This document shows positions 48,601 to 58,750 of a stretch of DNA of 58,750 nucleotides, piece by piece. The DNA is from Ichthyophonus hoferi (Eukaryota > Opisthokonta > Ichthyosporea > Ichthyophonida > Ichthyophonidae): contig NAOQ01000191.1 in the NCBI GenBank assembly GCA_002751075.1, positions 8,338 through 67,087 on the forward strand. Reading direction: 5' to 3'. A program made the position numbers and the translations under genes. Position 1 is the stretch's first letter. Every line of letters begins with the position of its first letter. The notes below the pieces were generated by a model, which had not been told where the DNA came from, did no database searches, and saw nothing but the letters and a program-made list of their open reading frames with translations.

Positions 48601-51600
48601 TAATGTTAACGCATCTTAACGCTTTCATACTATATATAAATAGTTGTAAAAAAAGTAAAAATATTTATAAAAAATATAGTACAATATACAATAATATTAT
48701 ATAATACAAAACATACACTTAAAAATACAACACCTACCTCAGGCTCAGCGCATCTCTCAGCGAACTCAAAGGCACGGTCCAGATCTTTAATATTATCTAA
48801 TAGCACCTGGATAGCAGAGGTGTTGACCTCGAACTTCTTGAATATAGTAAAGGCCTCCTCGAACAAGTCGCTACCAATAGCGATGTTGGCAATATCCGGA
48901 GCATCGTAGTTATCAAGGTGGTTGACAAAGTCCATAACCTAGGGGCGAGAGGTAGAGAGGGAGCGTTAGATGGAGAATATATAGTAATAGTTGGTGTCGC
49001 TACTACATAGTGAGAACTGAAATGAATGGTAAACGGATGATTAAATGTCACAAAGGGTTAGGTACAACTAGGTGTAAATGTATATACTATAGAAGGTAGA
49101 TGGTTACAGTTATATACCAAGTTTGCATGAATCAAAACAACACAATCGCCGGTATATTACATTAGCTGGCAAAGTAAATAAACAATGATACCCTACCCTA
49201 CCCTATGTAATAACATATACATGACCCTACCCACCTTGGTAGTATCAGCCTTAATAGCAGTCAGAATCAACAAGTTCTGGAGGTTTCTGTTGTCACTGAA
49301 CACAGAGTTCTCCAACACAATCTTCTCTAACAGTTCTATCAACTCGTTAGGGAGGTCGGCAGTCATAAAGGCCTTGACAGTTATAGAGACATCGTCAGGG
49401 TTGGTGGTCTTTGGCAGGGCAGTCTGTACTACCTGGTCGATAACATTACGGCGGTACTTGTTGTCCTCAAGCAAGACACTGGCCCATAGCTCAGGATCAC
49501 GACGACGGACAAGGTACTTGGCCTGAGGGGGAAGGAGGAAGGAGAGAGGATGTCAGGGGGTGATATGTGAAAAGACGTGTAGAAAGAGAAATAGAAAAGA
49601 ATGGGAGAAAAACAGAGAGAGAAAGAGAAAGAAAGAAAAATAAACATTTAAAGAAAAGGCATAAGGCATAGCAAGGTAATGGAGGGTAGAATGGCAACCC
49701 TATGTCTGTATGTAGAGCTGAACCCACCTCACTCTTGAAGAGAGAGTTCTCATTGCACACTTGGATAAGCTCCTCGTCACACAGACCACGCTCATAAGCC
49801 ACAAAGGCCAGGTGGGGATCACGCTTCTCGCAGTACTTACCTATCAACACCATCGTGGTTAAGACATATTAAGATGTATACTATCTATCACATAGCCACA
49901 GAACACCTTGACCGTACATTTAAAAAAATGCTTAAGTACATACATCAAACTAGATTGCCAGTGTACCTATATATATATATATGGGTAAACATGCACACAA
50001 CTGTCCATGCATTGCAACCATTACAGTGAGATAATAACTCACAACATACCTACAACTTTACTGTCATAGTAAGGGTTCTCTTGTAAGAAGTGCTCCGCGT
50101 TGGAGTTAGAGTCAATGTAAATCTTGGCCAAGGCGTTGTGAGTGTCAGAGTCTACACTACCGGCCGACACCTGCTGCTCTAGCCAGGGCAGGAGAAGCTT
50201 CAGTCTGCACAGGGGCGGGTGGTTATAATGTTGTAAGATAGTACCTTGCCTATATATATATATTATAACAGGTAGTATAGAATAGGAAAATGACAACATG
50301 GAGGCAGTGCGATACAGACACTACAGAGACAATGGTGACAGAAACACTAAGGAAAAGATAAAAACCTATCAAAGTACCTCACAAAGACCCAAGACATATC
50401 TGCCAGCCACTACATATACATATACATATGTATATATAAGACGTTATTAAGACCATGTCATACCTGTTGCGCTTTTCAACCTCGTCGGAGAGCTCTCCTA
50501 CATCGAACTGACCATGCACAGAGAGAATAAGATTCTTAATGATATCCTCACTGCAGTCAACGTCCAACAGGCCACCCACAACCACGGGCAGGCGGGCAGG
50601 GTTTACCTACAAATACCATTCATTATTTAGGGTAATTAGTGTGATTAATCATTTGAATCTCAGGTAGTCCAAAATTTCACTGTTGTTTTAACGCATAGAA
50701 CCTTCTAGCACTAAATATAGATACAACATAATCTATTATCTGTTACCATTGTAGGCGTATATACATATGGGAATTTTAAAACTACCAATAACTCATAACA
50801 TGCCTTGTGGAGAATATACCAAATAATTTAAATACGTAATCGAATTGGTTAGTTAAATACAACACACGATATACAGGTAATCAATACTAGCTTGAAATGA
50901 GAACCAAGGTATGAGACTGATGTATGTATGTATATAGAGATAGGCTAGAAATATGTTTATATGAAGAGGATCCACAGGGGGCAGGAAAGGCAGCTAGTAC
51001 ATGCCAATTAGTAATTAATTAAGATAATAAAAGAAGTACATACCTTCTGTACATAAATTTCAATGTACTTCTGAAGGTTATTCTTGTAGAGGTAAAGAAC
51101 AAGATCGTGAACGAACTCAAAGCGATCGCACACAATGATAAGAGGGAGCTGGTCGGTCAATCTGGATTCCTTAAGGTAGTTCTTTACTCTCTCGGGGTCA
51201 AACACGTTGCTGTCTCTGCAAATACGCTCAACCTCCTTGATCTGTCCGGTCTTCACAGCGGCCTGCCCAATAATAAACCAATAAGTCCAAGATTAAAAAA
51301 GAACTCCATAATGTAATATGTACTATAGTACAACATGATAAAGGACAACAGAACATGCATGAATATGCATCACAATAACTTACACGCCAATATGCCAAGA
51401 CATGTAAGTTAGGATAGAGGTTGATGTATGCAGAGTTTCTATACTTATCTCATATAGTATAAGTGTACATGCATGCACCTTTAACAGAACACAAGAGAAC
51501 CACCATATAATATTCCACGTTAATATTAACACAAACGGAGATAAAAGTTCATTTAATAGGCCTGTAGCCTCATATATATATGGTACAGTATAGTACAGGA

Positions 51601-54600
51601 CTTACCTGAATGTAACGGAAGTGCACCTCTGGGTCCTGGCTGAAGTTGACGACATTACCAAGGAAATAGAAGAGACCTAGAGAGGTTACCGACCTTTAGC
51701 AACCATTACAATCACACATAATTGGTTAAGATAAAGAATGCAGAGACACTATTAGCATGAACATAGGCAAAGGTAAGAACTGTTGATGTACTACTTGCAT
51801 ATAGTTTAGTAATTTCTAATTGGCCCTGTATTACGATGCTGTGTGAATAATACATAAATAGACAGTAGACCAATACACGTCAAGACATACATTTCCTTAA
51901 AAATGTAACTGCAATGCAGTCAAGGTAGGGTATATATGAAAAAAAAATTTACTTGCACATTTTACGTGCACAGATGAGAAAAGGGAAGTCAGGTAACATA
52001 AGCACAATAGAAAACATACCCTCGAAACACTTGAAAGACTCGAAGAGCTCAACTAGAGCCATAACACCTAGCTGTTCGTTGTACTTGGCCGCAACCTGCA
52101 CTACTACCTGTAGGTTTTGACGGAGGTTGGCTGCCAACATGGCCTTGAGGCACTCCAGAGAGTCCTCTACAGAGAGGGTACCGAAGAAGGTGACTAGCCA
52201 CTGAGAGGAAGACGGGAGAGAGAGGGAGAGAAATTAGTACACACATTCTTCACTAATATACATCCTGATACATCATAATTCATATGTACCTGCTAATAAA
52301 CAGTAGTGGTTGATGATAATAAACCAATGAGAATGCGACACATCCGACAGTTAAAAAAGCAATTTGCCACTAATCGATAGGATTTCAAATTAATTTTCAA
52401 ATAAGAACAGCAGAAAAGGATTAGCGAGAAAAAACTCTCTCAATGAGGTTGAAGCAAGAGGTTTAAATTTTCACTATGACGTTATAGCTTCCTTATATGC
52501 ACATAATAACGGACGGCCCTCGTCGCTCGCAACATATCCAGTCCCACATCCGTGTTTACTTTATAATAAAAAGTTCTAACCAACTAAACTAATATGTTAA
52601 AAATGTAGCCACTATTACACATAAAGATAATGCTCTTAGCCAGATTAGGACAAGCCATTCGCAAGTTATAAACTTAACCATGTCTTTCTATCCATACATT
52701 CCCTCCCTCCCATATAACCTATACATAAGAATAGCAAACAAACATAAAACATACGTCGGGGTTGAGAAGATGAGTTTGGACAATAGCACGCTTGATGTCA
52801 AAGATATCGGTGTAGTGCTCAAGAGCACGCTGGTAAAGGCCCGCATTCTCGCACAGGGTGGCAACGTAGGCCCTATCGTAGTGGGTAAACATGTTGTTAC
52901 CTAGGATGGCATCGGCAACCTGCCAGGGGAAGGAAGCGAGTTGCATTAGTATTAGGCTATAGTTTTATTAAATATATTTATATGCGGCGACTATGAGCAA
53001 CCTACTTATACCGACTGCCAGCTATAATTGAGTTAGCTGTTATCATAGCAATAGAGGGAAGGAGAGAGAGATGCATAACAGTAAGAACATTAACAGTATG
53101 GATGAAGATTGAGAAAGCCGTCCAAGACAAGACAGACATAGACATAGATTGGCAGCCAAGAACCTACCTGTGGGGCAGCCATCAAATTCATTTCTAGCAA
53201 GCGGGTTTGCAATTGACCCTCTTCCTCCTTGTTGCCCTTGAGGGCGTCCAAAAGGAATGCAGTGCAAGGCTGCACCAAGTTCATTTCCATGAAACAATCC
53301 ACAATCTGTAATCACCGCATACCTTACGAGTTAGCCCCAATATGTCACATCATATAATATTATCTAATATTATCACTAATCCTATCCTGCCCGTGTTTCT
53401 ACAAGGTTCTCCTCCGCGCCTTTACCACCATTACATCACGCAATATCTTCTCTTAATCCTTTCTGCGCTAACTGCAAGCTACAATATCTACTCATACATT
53501 ACATACCAGGAAGGTATGCATAGCAAGACTATGCCATATGACACTTCCTTTTACCAAGGTGCCTTCCTCCCATTACAATAACAATAATGGTAATAATAAT
53601 AACAACAATAACGTTATTACTTTCAATGTATCTTTTCTATCTTACACACAAACCCCTCCCTACACCCGTCTTAGTAAGTATCGAATATTTAGTACAGAGC
53701 TGAACATATAAAGGGGAAACCAGACTAATATCAACACGGGATTACTTCTATTAGTTTGGTGTATTATTATTTTTTGCTAAAGTTGGTCTATGCTATTAAC
53801 AGTCTTAGGTATATGGGTGTATTAATTTACCTGAGTGGGGTCAGCCAACATCTGGCCATCTTGAATCAGCATGGTGGCAAAGCCTGCACCTTGCTCAGGG
53901 TTGGTGCGCATAACTTGACGGAGAAGGGTGATATAATCTGGGGTGTAGTTTACCTTTTGTGCGTACAATACTATCTTCTGGAACTGACCTGTTGGTGCAT
54001 ACACATACACATACATCCCCAGGGTACGTGTGAATAAAGGGCCTTGGATGCTTATCTGTGTATGTATGTTTAAGAGAGAAAGGTGGGGATATGATTGTAT
54101 GGTGGCAGGAATATATATACATAGGAATACTGGTTCTTTTCTCTATATTATAGTAACCCCAACCAGGTTATGCATAATGCTATACGGACACACCACTGTG
54201 GGGGCCCTTTTAATATGAAAATAGCACAGAAAAGTTTAGAGGGTAGCCAGAGATAGCATACATTAAAGACCAACCATAAACCATAATGACTTGGCCATGC
54301 AATACACATAAAGTTTTACAAATAGTTATACTATATGGGAGAGAGAGAGAGAGAGATCATACCAGTCTCAGCAAAGCACTGGATGACCTTGGCGGGACAC
54401 TCAGCCCTCAGATAGACAGAGAGAGCGAGCACTGGGTAGGATCTCTTGACTTCATCACCAAGCTCCTCACTGCACTCCAACTAAAATGTACAAGGAGGGT
54501 AGGTGGGTATAGGTATGAGTGGACCAGCATATCTATTATAGAACCATATAGGATATGGGGTATGACAACTATGGTATACATATGAAGTGCCGCAAGAAAG

Positions 54601-57600
54601 ACACATAATTAGTTTATGAAGCATACATAAATGCGGGTGTATATAGATAGGATGAAAAAGAGTTATATTAGGGCAGGAGTCTTACCTTATCCTCCTTCAG
54701 CCACTTCTCAATCAGCTGTTGCTTGCCCTGTTGCAAAACAGGACGAGCGAGCTCTAATGATTCGACCTTGTTAAGATGACCTTGCTCTAATAGAATGCCA
54801 AAGTACTGCAACAGAGGGGTAGTCTGTCCTGGGGCCACTGGCACACTCTGGAACATACGGATGGTCTCAGGCGTACGGAGGATACCCTGGGATTATATAC
54901 CGGTATGAGTAGACATAGAGGTGGAAAGGTACGTTTCGTGAATCATCATGAAAGGGTGAGAGATGGCGGATGATATGACATTACAACCCTGCAATTTCAT
55001 CAAATGTACTAACAGAGAATACTGGTTCGATTGCCTAATAAGATTGCTTTTCAAAGCAAGTCCGGGCCTCTTTCAAGGCCATGTGACGTATTACCAACAA
55101 CACAGGGTAATACAATTGGTTTGTGCGCCAATTAAATAATACAGTATTGATCAAACCATAACAAACAATCCCTCTCTAGTTTAAAGAACAGCTTCTACCC
55201 CACCTCTACTATCCCCGTAACATCATCACTAATTCACTTATCCATCTATGTTCCACTGCTATCAAACATAATGATTGATTTGAATAACCTTCCCTGCCCT
55301 GGCATACATACCTTGGGTGCGTTGGCAGCCACACGGGCAGCCTCGGCGTACTGGCCATTGGCGAATAGCTGCTGGAAGCGACTAACAAAGAGATCATCAG
55401 CACCAGCGAGATTATTACGTGCGGCAAACCGGACGGCAAGTTGAGTGTTGTTAAGGGTATTCTGGATGTAAGGAATGATGTTTTGCTCATCCACACTGAC
55501 GGACAACACCTGAATATAAATATAAAGCAAAAGAAAGAAAAAGAAAAGAAGAAAGAAGGTAAAGTAATGTAGGTAAGTATGTATCTTGACGGGTACTGGT
55601 GGGTGTTTGATAACAGATTGATCCTATTTACACGTTCACCTATTTTTCTCTACCTTCCTCACATTCTAGCAATAATATAATATTCGGTTCAAGTCTATGT
55701 CACTTATAACGCAATAATCATTTAAATGGCATTTATGATCTCTGAATACTTAATGAATACTATGTATATATGTGTGGGTATGTGTTAATGTGATCGACAA
55801 TAGAATAGCACTTCACTGGCAGGGCATTAGGTCGCATGAAATCAAAATGTAGGCATGTGTAATGCAATTTAAGTAGTCTTATTCACAATTCTCTTCGACA
55901 TGAGCGCATTATCTAAGTGTTCAAAATATATTGAAATCAAAAGGCGAAATGCTACACTGAGATATGATATAGATCAATCTACATACAGATATAGCACATA
56001 ATATCATGTACATATATAATAACACTACAACAAATAAATAACCAAAATATTCATATTGCACCGTTAATTACCAAATTACTTCGTAACAAGTACCAGGTCA
56101 CTGTTGCAGGTATGTTCAAATAACAAAACAATTTTCAGCTTTAATAACATCTATTGTATTAATTTTTTCCAATATACCAGTAGGCGTCTAGGTAGCCCCC
56201 ATACATATATATATATACATACCTGACCCTTCCTGTTGACGCCAATAATACCAGTGCCATTATCGTACTCAGAGGTAACAAATATAGTGTCTCCACTGAC
56301 ACGGTTCATGTACAGGCACACACCACTCTCGAGATCGTAAAGATGTACATAGCCATATTTGGTGATCATGTAGATAACGCCCATTGATTCGCTGATAAAT
56401 GGAGACCGAAATAATGAGAAATATTATATAATAGACTGAACAAAGAAATAGCAAGTACAGTAAGTCCTATTAGAGTGAATTATGTATATAAAGAAATGCT
56501 TATCCTTTGGTGTGGTAGCATTTTGTTAACTGTACAAAGCACTACACTGATATCTATCTACCGTACTATGTACAGTATTGCCTCAGGCCTCTATATACCC
56601 AAACTCACCTAACCCGCATGGAGACGGGAAAATCGTTCTGGAATTCAGGAGGGAAAAATATATCTGCCGTCTTCTTCTGGAAGGCTTGATTACCAGCCGC
56701 TGGGGTAGGCTCGATAATATGTAGCTGGTTATGTATGTGTAAATGTACTAAGATTAGTGTTGTAATTCGTAGTATATACATATATTCATCCAAAAGACTT
56801 GGATGAAAGCGGTGGGGTAGATAGATGGGCAGACGCACTTCACATTACATATTACGCGTTATGTATAACAAGCAATAATATCAACTAGTTAATGATAAAT
56901 GGCAGGTCGTAGTTATCAGCATATAAATTAACAGTACAAATACTGTACCCAACCCGCTTCTGAAGCAGGTAATTGTTTAGATAAAAAAAATAAAACACAT
57001 ACTAGAATAAAAAAATAAAAAATAACTGCATCTTATATTACATGATAGCAATGATCAAAACCCAATGAGCATCACATTGTACATTAGTGTGACATACACA
57101 GGCCTAGCCCCAACATGAAGTCTTGAAGCCTGCCTTTTCTATACAACTAACAAAACAATTGAAAATATCAAATACTAACCTTGCCACCTTGGGGACCACG
57201 CACGGCAAACACAAAGAGGGAGGATGGGTTAGGGTTGCCGTCCATCTTCAACTGGGCAAAACTACAGGCGTGACCTTCAATGGGTTGACTCACTCCTCTA
57301 TCTACACTGTACAGCTGCATAGAGCCTACAACACGGGTGCCAGCAGGGCCTTGTTGCTGTAGGAAAGATTAGGTGGGTTAAAAAAAAGAATGCAGTGCAG
57401 GGCCAGGATAAGGTCTGAATAGTAGTTATAGAGGTGGATGAGGGAAGATGACGTGAAGTACTAGGATGTTGTGTGATGTGTTTTATTGAGACTGAATAGA
57501 ATAGAATCAAAGAGAGTAAAGTTAGGATATTCTAGGAAAAGATGGGATTTAAAGAAAAGAAAAGTGGATAGTGCAATACAATTAAGTGGACAAGGATACA

Positions 57601-58655
57601 ACATGACTTTTTGTCCATAATATGTACCTGAGCTGAGATACCAACTAAGCAGCACCACTTCTGAGCAAGGTCTGTGCGATAGTTGATGATCTGGGCCCCT
57701 GATAGACTCTGATGACGATCAAAGATCTTCTTGGGGTCGGATGAGCCTGGACGTGGGAGAGGAGGGAAAGAGGAAGAAGTAAGAATAGGTTGGCTTATAT
57801 CATGTCAATGACATTGCCAATGTCTGGATACTAGCCCCTCCCTCTGCATTCAGAGATGAATAGCAGGTAGATACACTTTCACTCAAGACACATCCTAGGC
57901 CTTTCTGTAATAAAACCCAAACATATATATTACTAAATATTCAAAATAATAATAGTAATAATAATAACACCTACCATCCATGTCCCAGTGGAAGACAGCA
58001 GAATTCGTGACCAAGGCTAGGGTCTTGACTGAGATCCAGGTCCAGAACACAACATCATCGGTGGTACTGAATGATTTCATCTTGCTCTTGAGCTCTAGGT
58101 TAAAGATCTGAAGGATGCGTCCGGCTGTGTATAATGTGTGAGTGGACAGGAAACATAACAAGGTAAGCAGTTTTAGACCTCCAACTTAACTTTTTCAATA
58201 CCTATCCCCATGCATACATTCGGCTGTCTATCACTCTACTCGCAAAAAATGCGTCTTCTGTACATAGCATATGCATAAAAATGAGAATTACAGGAGAGTA
58301 ACATGAACTGATAATGAGAAAATATATGAGGTAGAAGTCTGCTCCCATAAAAGCCTAGTGATTAGAGTCTCTGTAACAAGACATTTAAACACAAGACCAA
58401 AAGAACAATGTCAAATATCAACCAGTACAAGACACATGGCTACATACCCTTAAGTGCGATGACTTTAGACACAGGGTGCATGATGGCTGAGTCAGCAGTA
58501 ATGGGGCGACGAACAGGCTTGGTAGGGTCTGACATATCAATGATAACAACCTGGTTAGTCTCTCCAACCTTCTCACGTACACAGATATACTTGTCTGACT
58601 CCATTGTCAGAGTGGTGAAGCTGATGCTGGCGGGGTTGATGCCAACATTGGGCAA
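42691..58655 (-). CDS. CLTC: Clathrin heavy chain (5' end outside window)
   Basis: The triskelion leg of clathrin coats. Exons, 5' to 3' on the minus strand: 58655-58448, 58124-57975, 57746-57628, 57356-57180, 56724-56609, 56391-56223, 55509-55312, 54886-54686, 54480-54363, 53988-53831, 53305-53168, 52919-52755, 52200-52020, 51676-51606, 51262-51044, 50606-50464, 50204-50050, 49840-49728, 49522-49235, 48938-48738, 48493-48395, 47922-47737, 47455-47290, 46935-46822, 46479-46341, 46107-45999, 45878-45750, 45254-45117, 44658-44560, 44148-44038, 43829-43608, 43446-43365 and 42869-42691. All phases are continuous and give 1,686 codons before the stop. Only about 18 N-terminal residues are missing, and they lie right of 58750. 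The beta-propeller ([20 protein letters not shown] onward), the linker, all leg repeats and the trimerisation region align throughout with human CLTC. The exon 31 donor is GC (AAG|GCAGGT). The tail retains QLMLT, then diverges into a Met/Gly/Pro repeat. Confidence 0.97.
42757..42837 (-). repeat. Met/Gly/Pro (GGMP-type) repeat in the clathrin tail
   Basis: 27 codons of the last clathrin exon encode ten Met and ten Gly in [14 protein letters not shown] units. They begin four residues after the Hsc70-binding motif QLMLT (42861-42847). The DNA shows a 15-bp near-tandem GGTATGGGTGGTATGCCC pattern, so the stretch probably grew by slippage. The vertebrate tail at this place is a Pro/Tyr/Gln-rich sequence instead. 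Confidence 0.9.
48361..48380. repeat. CA dinucleotide repeat
   Basis: Ten perfect CA units, continuing into a short TA run, in a clathrin intron just before the exon ending at 48395. Confidence 0.9.
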
Positions 58656-58750
58656 CTGTATTGTACGAGTTTTACATGTGTAGGTAAGTTAGATGTTGTA
58701 TTGCTAACAGAATAAACAGGGGCAAAAAAAAAAAAAAAAAAAAAAAAAAA
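58656..58750. other. Clathrin first-intron sequence ending in an A run
   Basis: This stretch lies upstream of the first visible clathrin exon on the minus strand and should be intron. It ends in an uninterrupted A run (58724-58750) that reaches the window edge, so a contig may break here. The start-codon exon is not present. Confidence 0.7.

Noticed and set aside
55020-55090. Possible tRNA near GGTTCGATTG
   Set aside because: There is a T-arm-like string only; no cloverleaf or A/B box pair could be drawn. No tRNA or rRNA was recognised anywhere in the window.
58724-58750. Poly(A) tail of a retrocopy on the + strand
   Set aside because: No processed coding sequence precedes it and it lies in a clathrin intron at the contig edge; simple A run.

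Overview
This window is nuclear DNA from a eukaryote, most likely an early-branching animal such as a demosponge. That placement is an inference from the gene set (animal-type LIN54, REC114, SCLY, PGRMC-like and clathrin heavy chain), the AT-rich sequence, and the small exons separated by mostly short introns (about 100-1,000 bp). No species assignment is claimed. Almost all real coding sequence lies in multi-exon genes, so most long single-frame ORFs here are incidental. Exon models were built by hand, checking homologous protein order, GT/AG borders and phase continuity.

Layout: (1) 1-1.7 kb: simple repeats, then the 3' exon of an unrecognised helical protein on the + strand. (2) 1.7-6.5 kb: AT-rich DNA with no supported gene but a cluster of clear inverted repeats. 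(3) 6.5-7.8 kb: an intronless secreted protein of 412 aa built almost entirely from seven cysteine-rich repeats resembling the saposin A-type domain; this is the least conventional gene here. (4) 9.0-20.05 kb, minus: a LIN54-like subunit of the MuvB/DREAM cell-cycle complex, 18 exons, with a Q-rich N-terminal half and two CXC motifs; one intron holds a 658-base assembly gap inside a trinucleotide repeat. (5) 21.4-28.2 kb, plus: selenocysteine lyase, 13 exons, divergent from LIN54. (6) 29.2-32.15 kb, minus: a membrane-anchored heme-binding MAPR/PGRMC-type protein with an added acidic hexapeptide-repeat linker. (7) 33.9-40.2 kb, plus: REC114, the meiotic double-strand-break factor, 10 exons, retaining both the N-terminal core and the C-terminal MEI4-binding type motif. 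(8) 42.7-58.66 kb, minus: clathrin heavy chain, 33 exons in the window, lacking only the start exon, which lies past the right edge; its tail carries a Met/Gly/Pro repeat directly after the Hsc70-binding QLMLT motif.

The genes form alternating divergent and convergent pairs (LIN54/SCLY divergent, SCLY/MAPR convergent, MAPR/REC114 divergent, REC114/CLTC convergent). Their products act in unrelated pathways (cell-cycle transcription, selenium recycling, heme/sterol-linked membrane function, meiosis, vesicle coats), so the order looks like compact genome packing, not an operon-like system. Non-coding DNA is unusually rich in CCAAT/ATTGG pentamers, often as CCAATCAT. The best candidates for undescribed biology are the seven-repeat secreted protein, the clathrin tail and this CCAAT-box enrichment.
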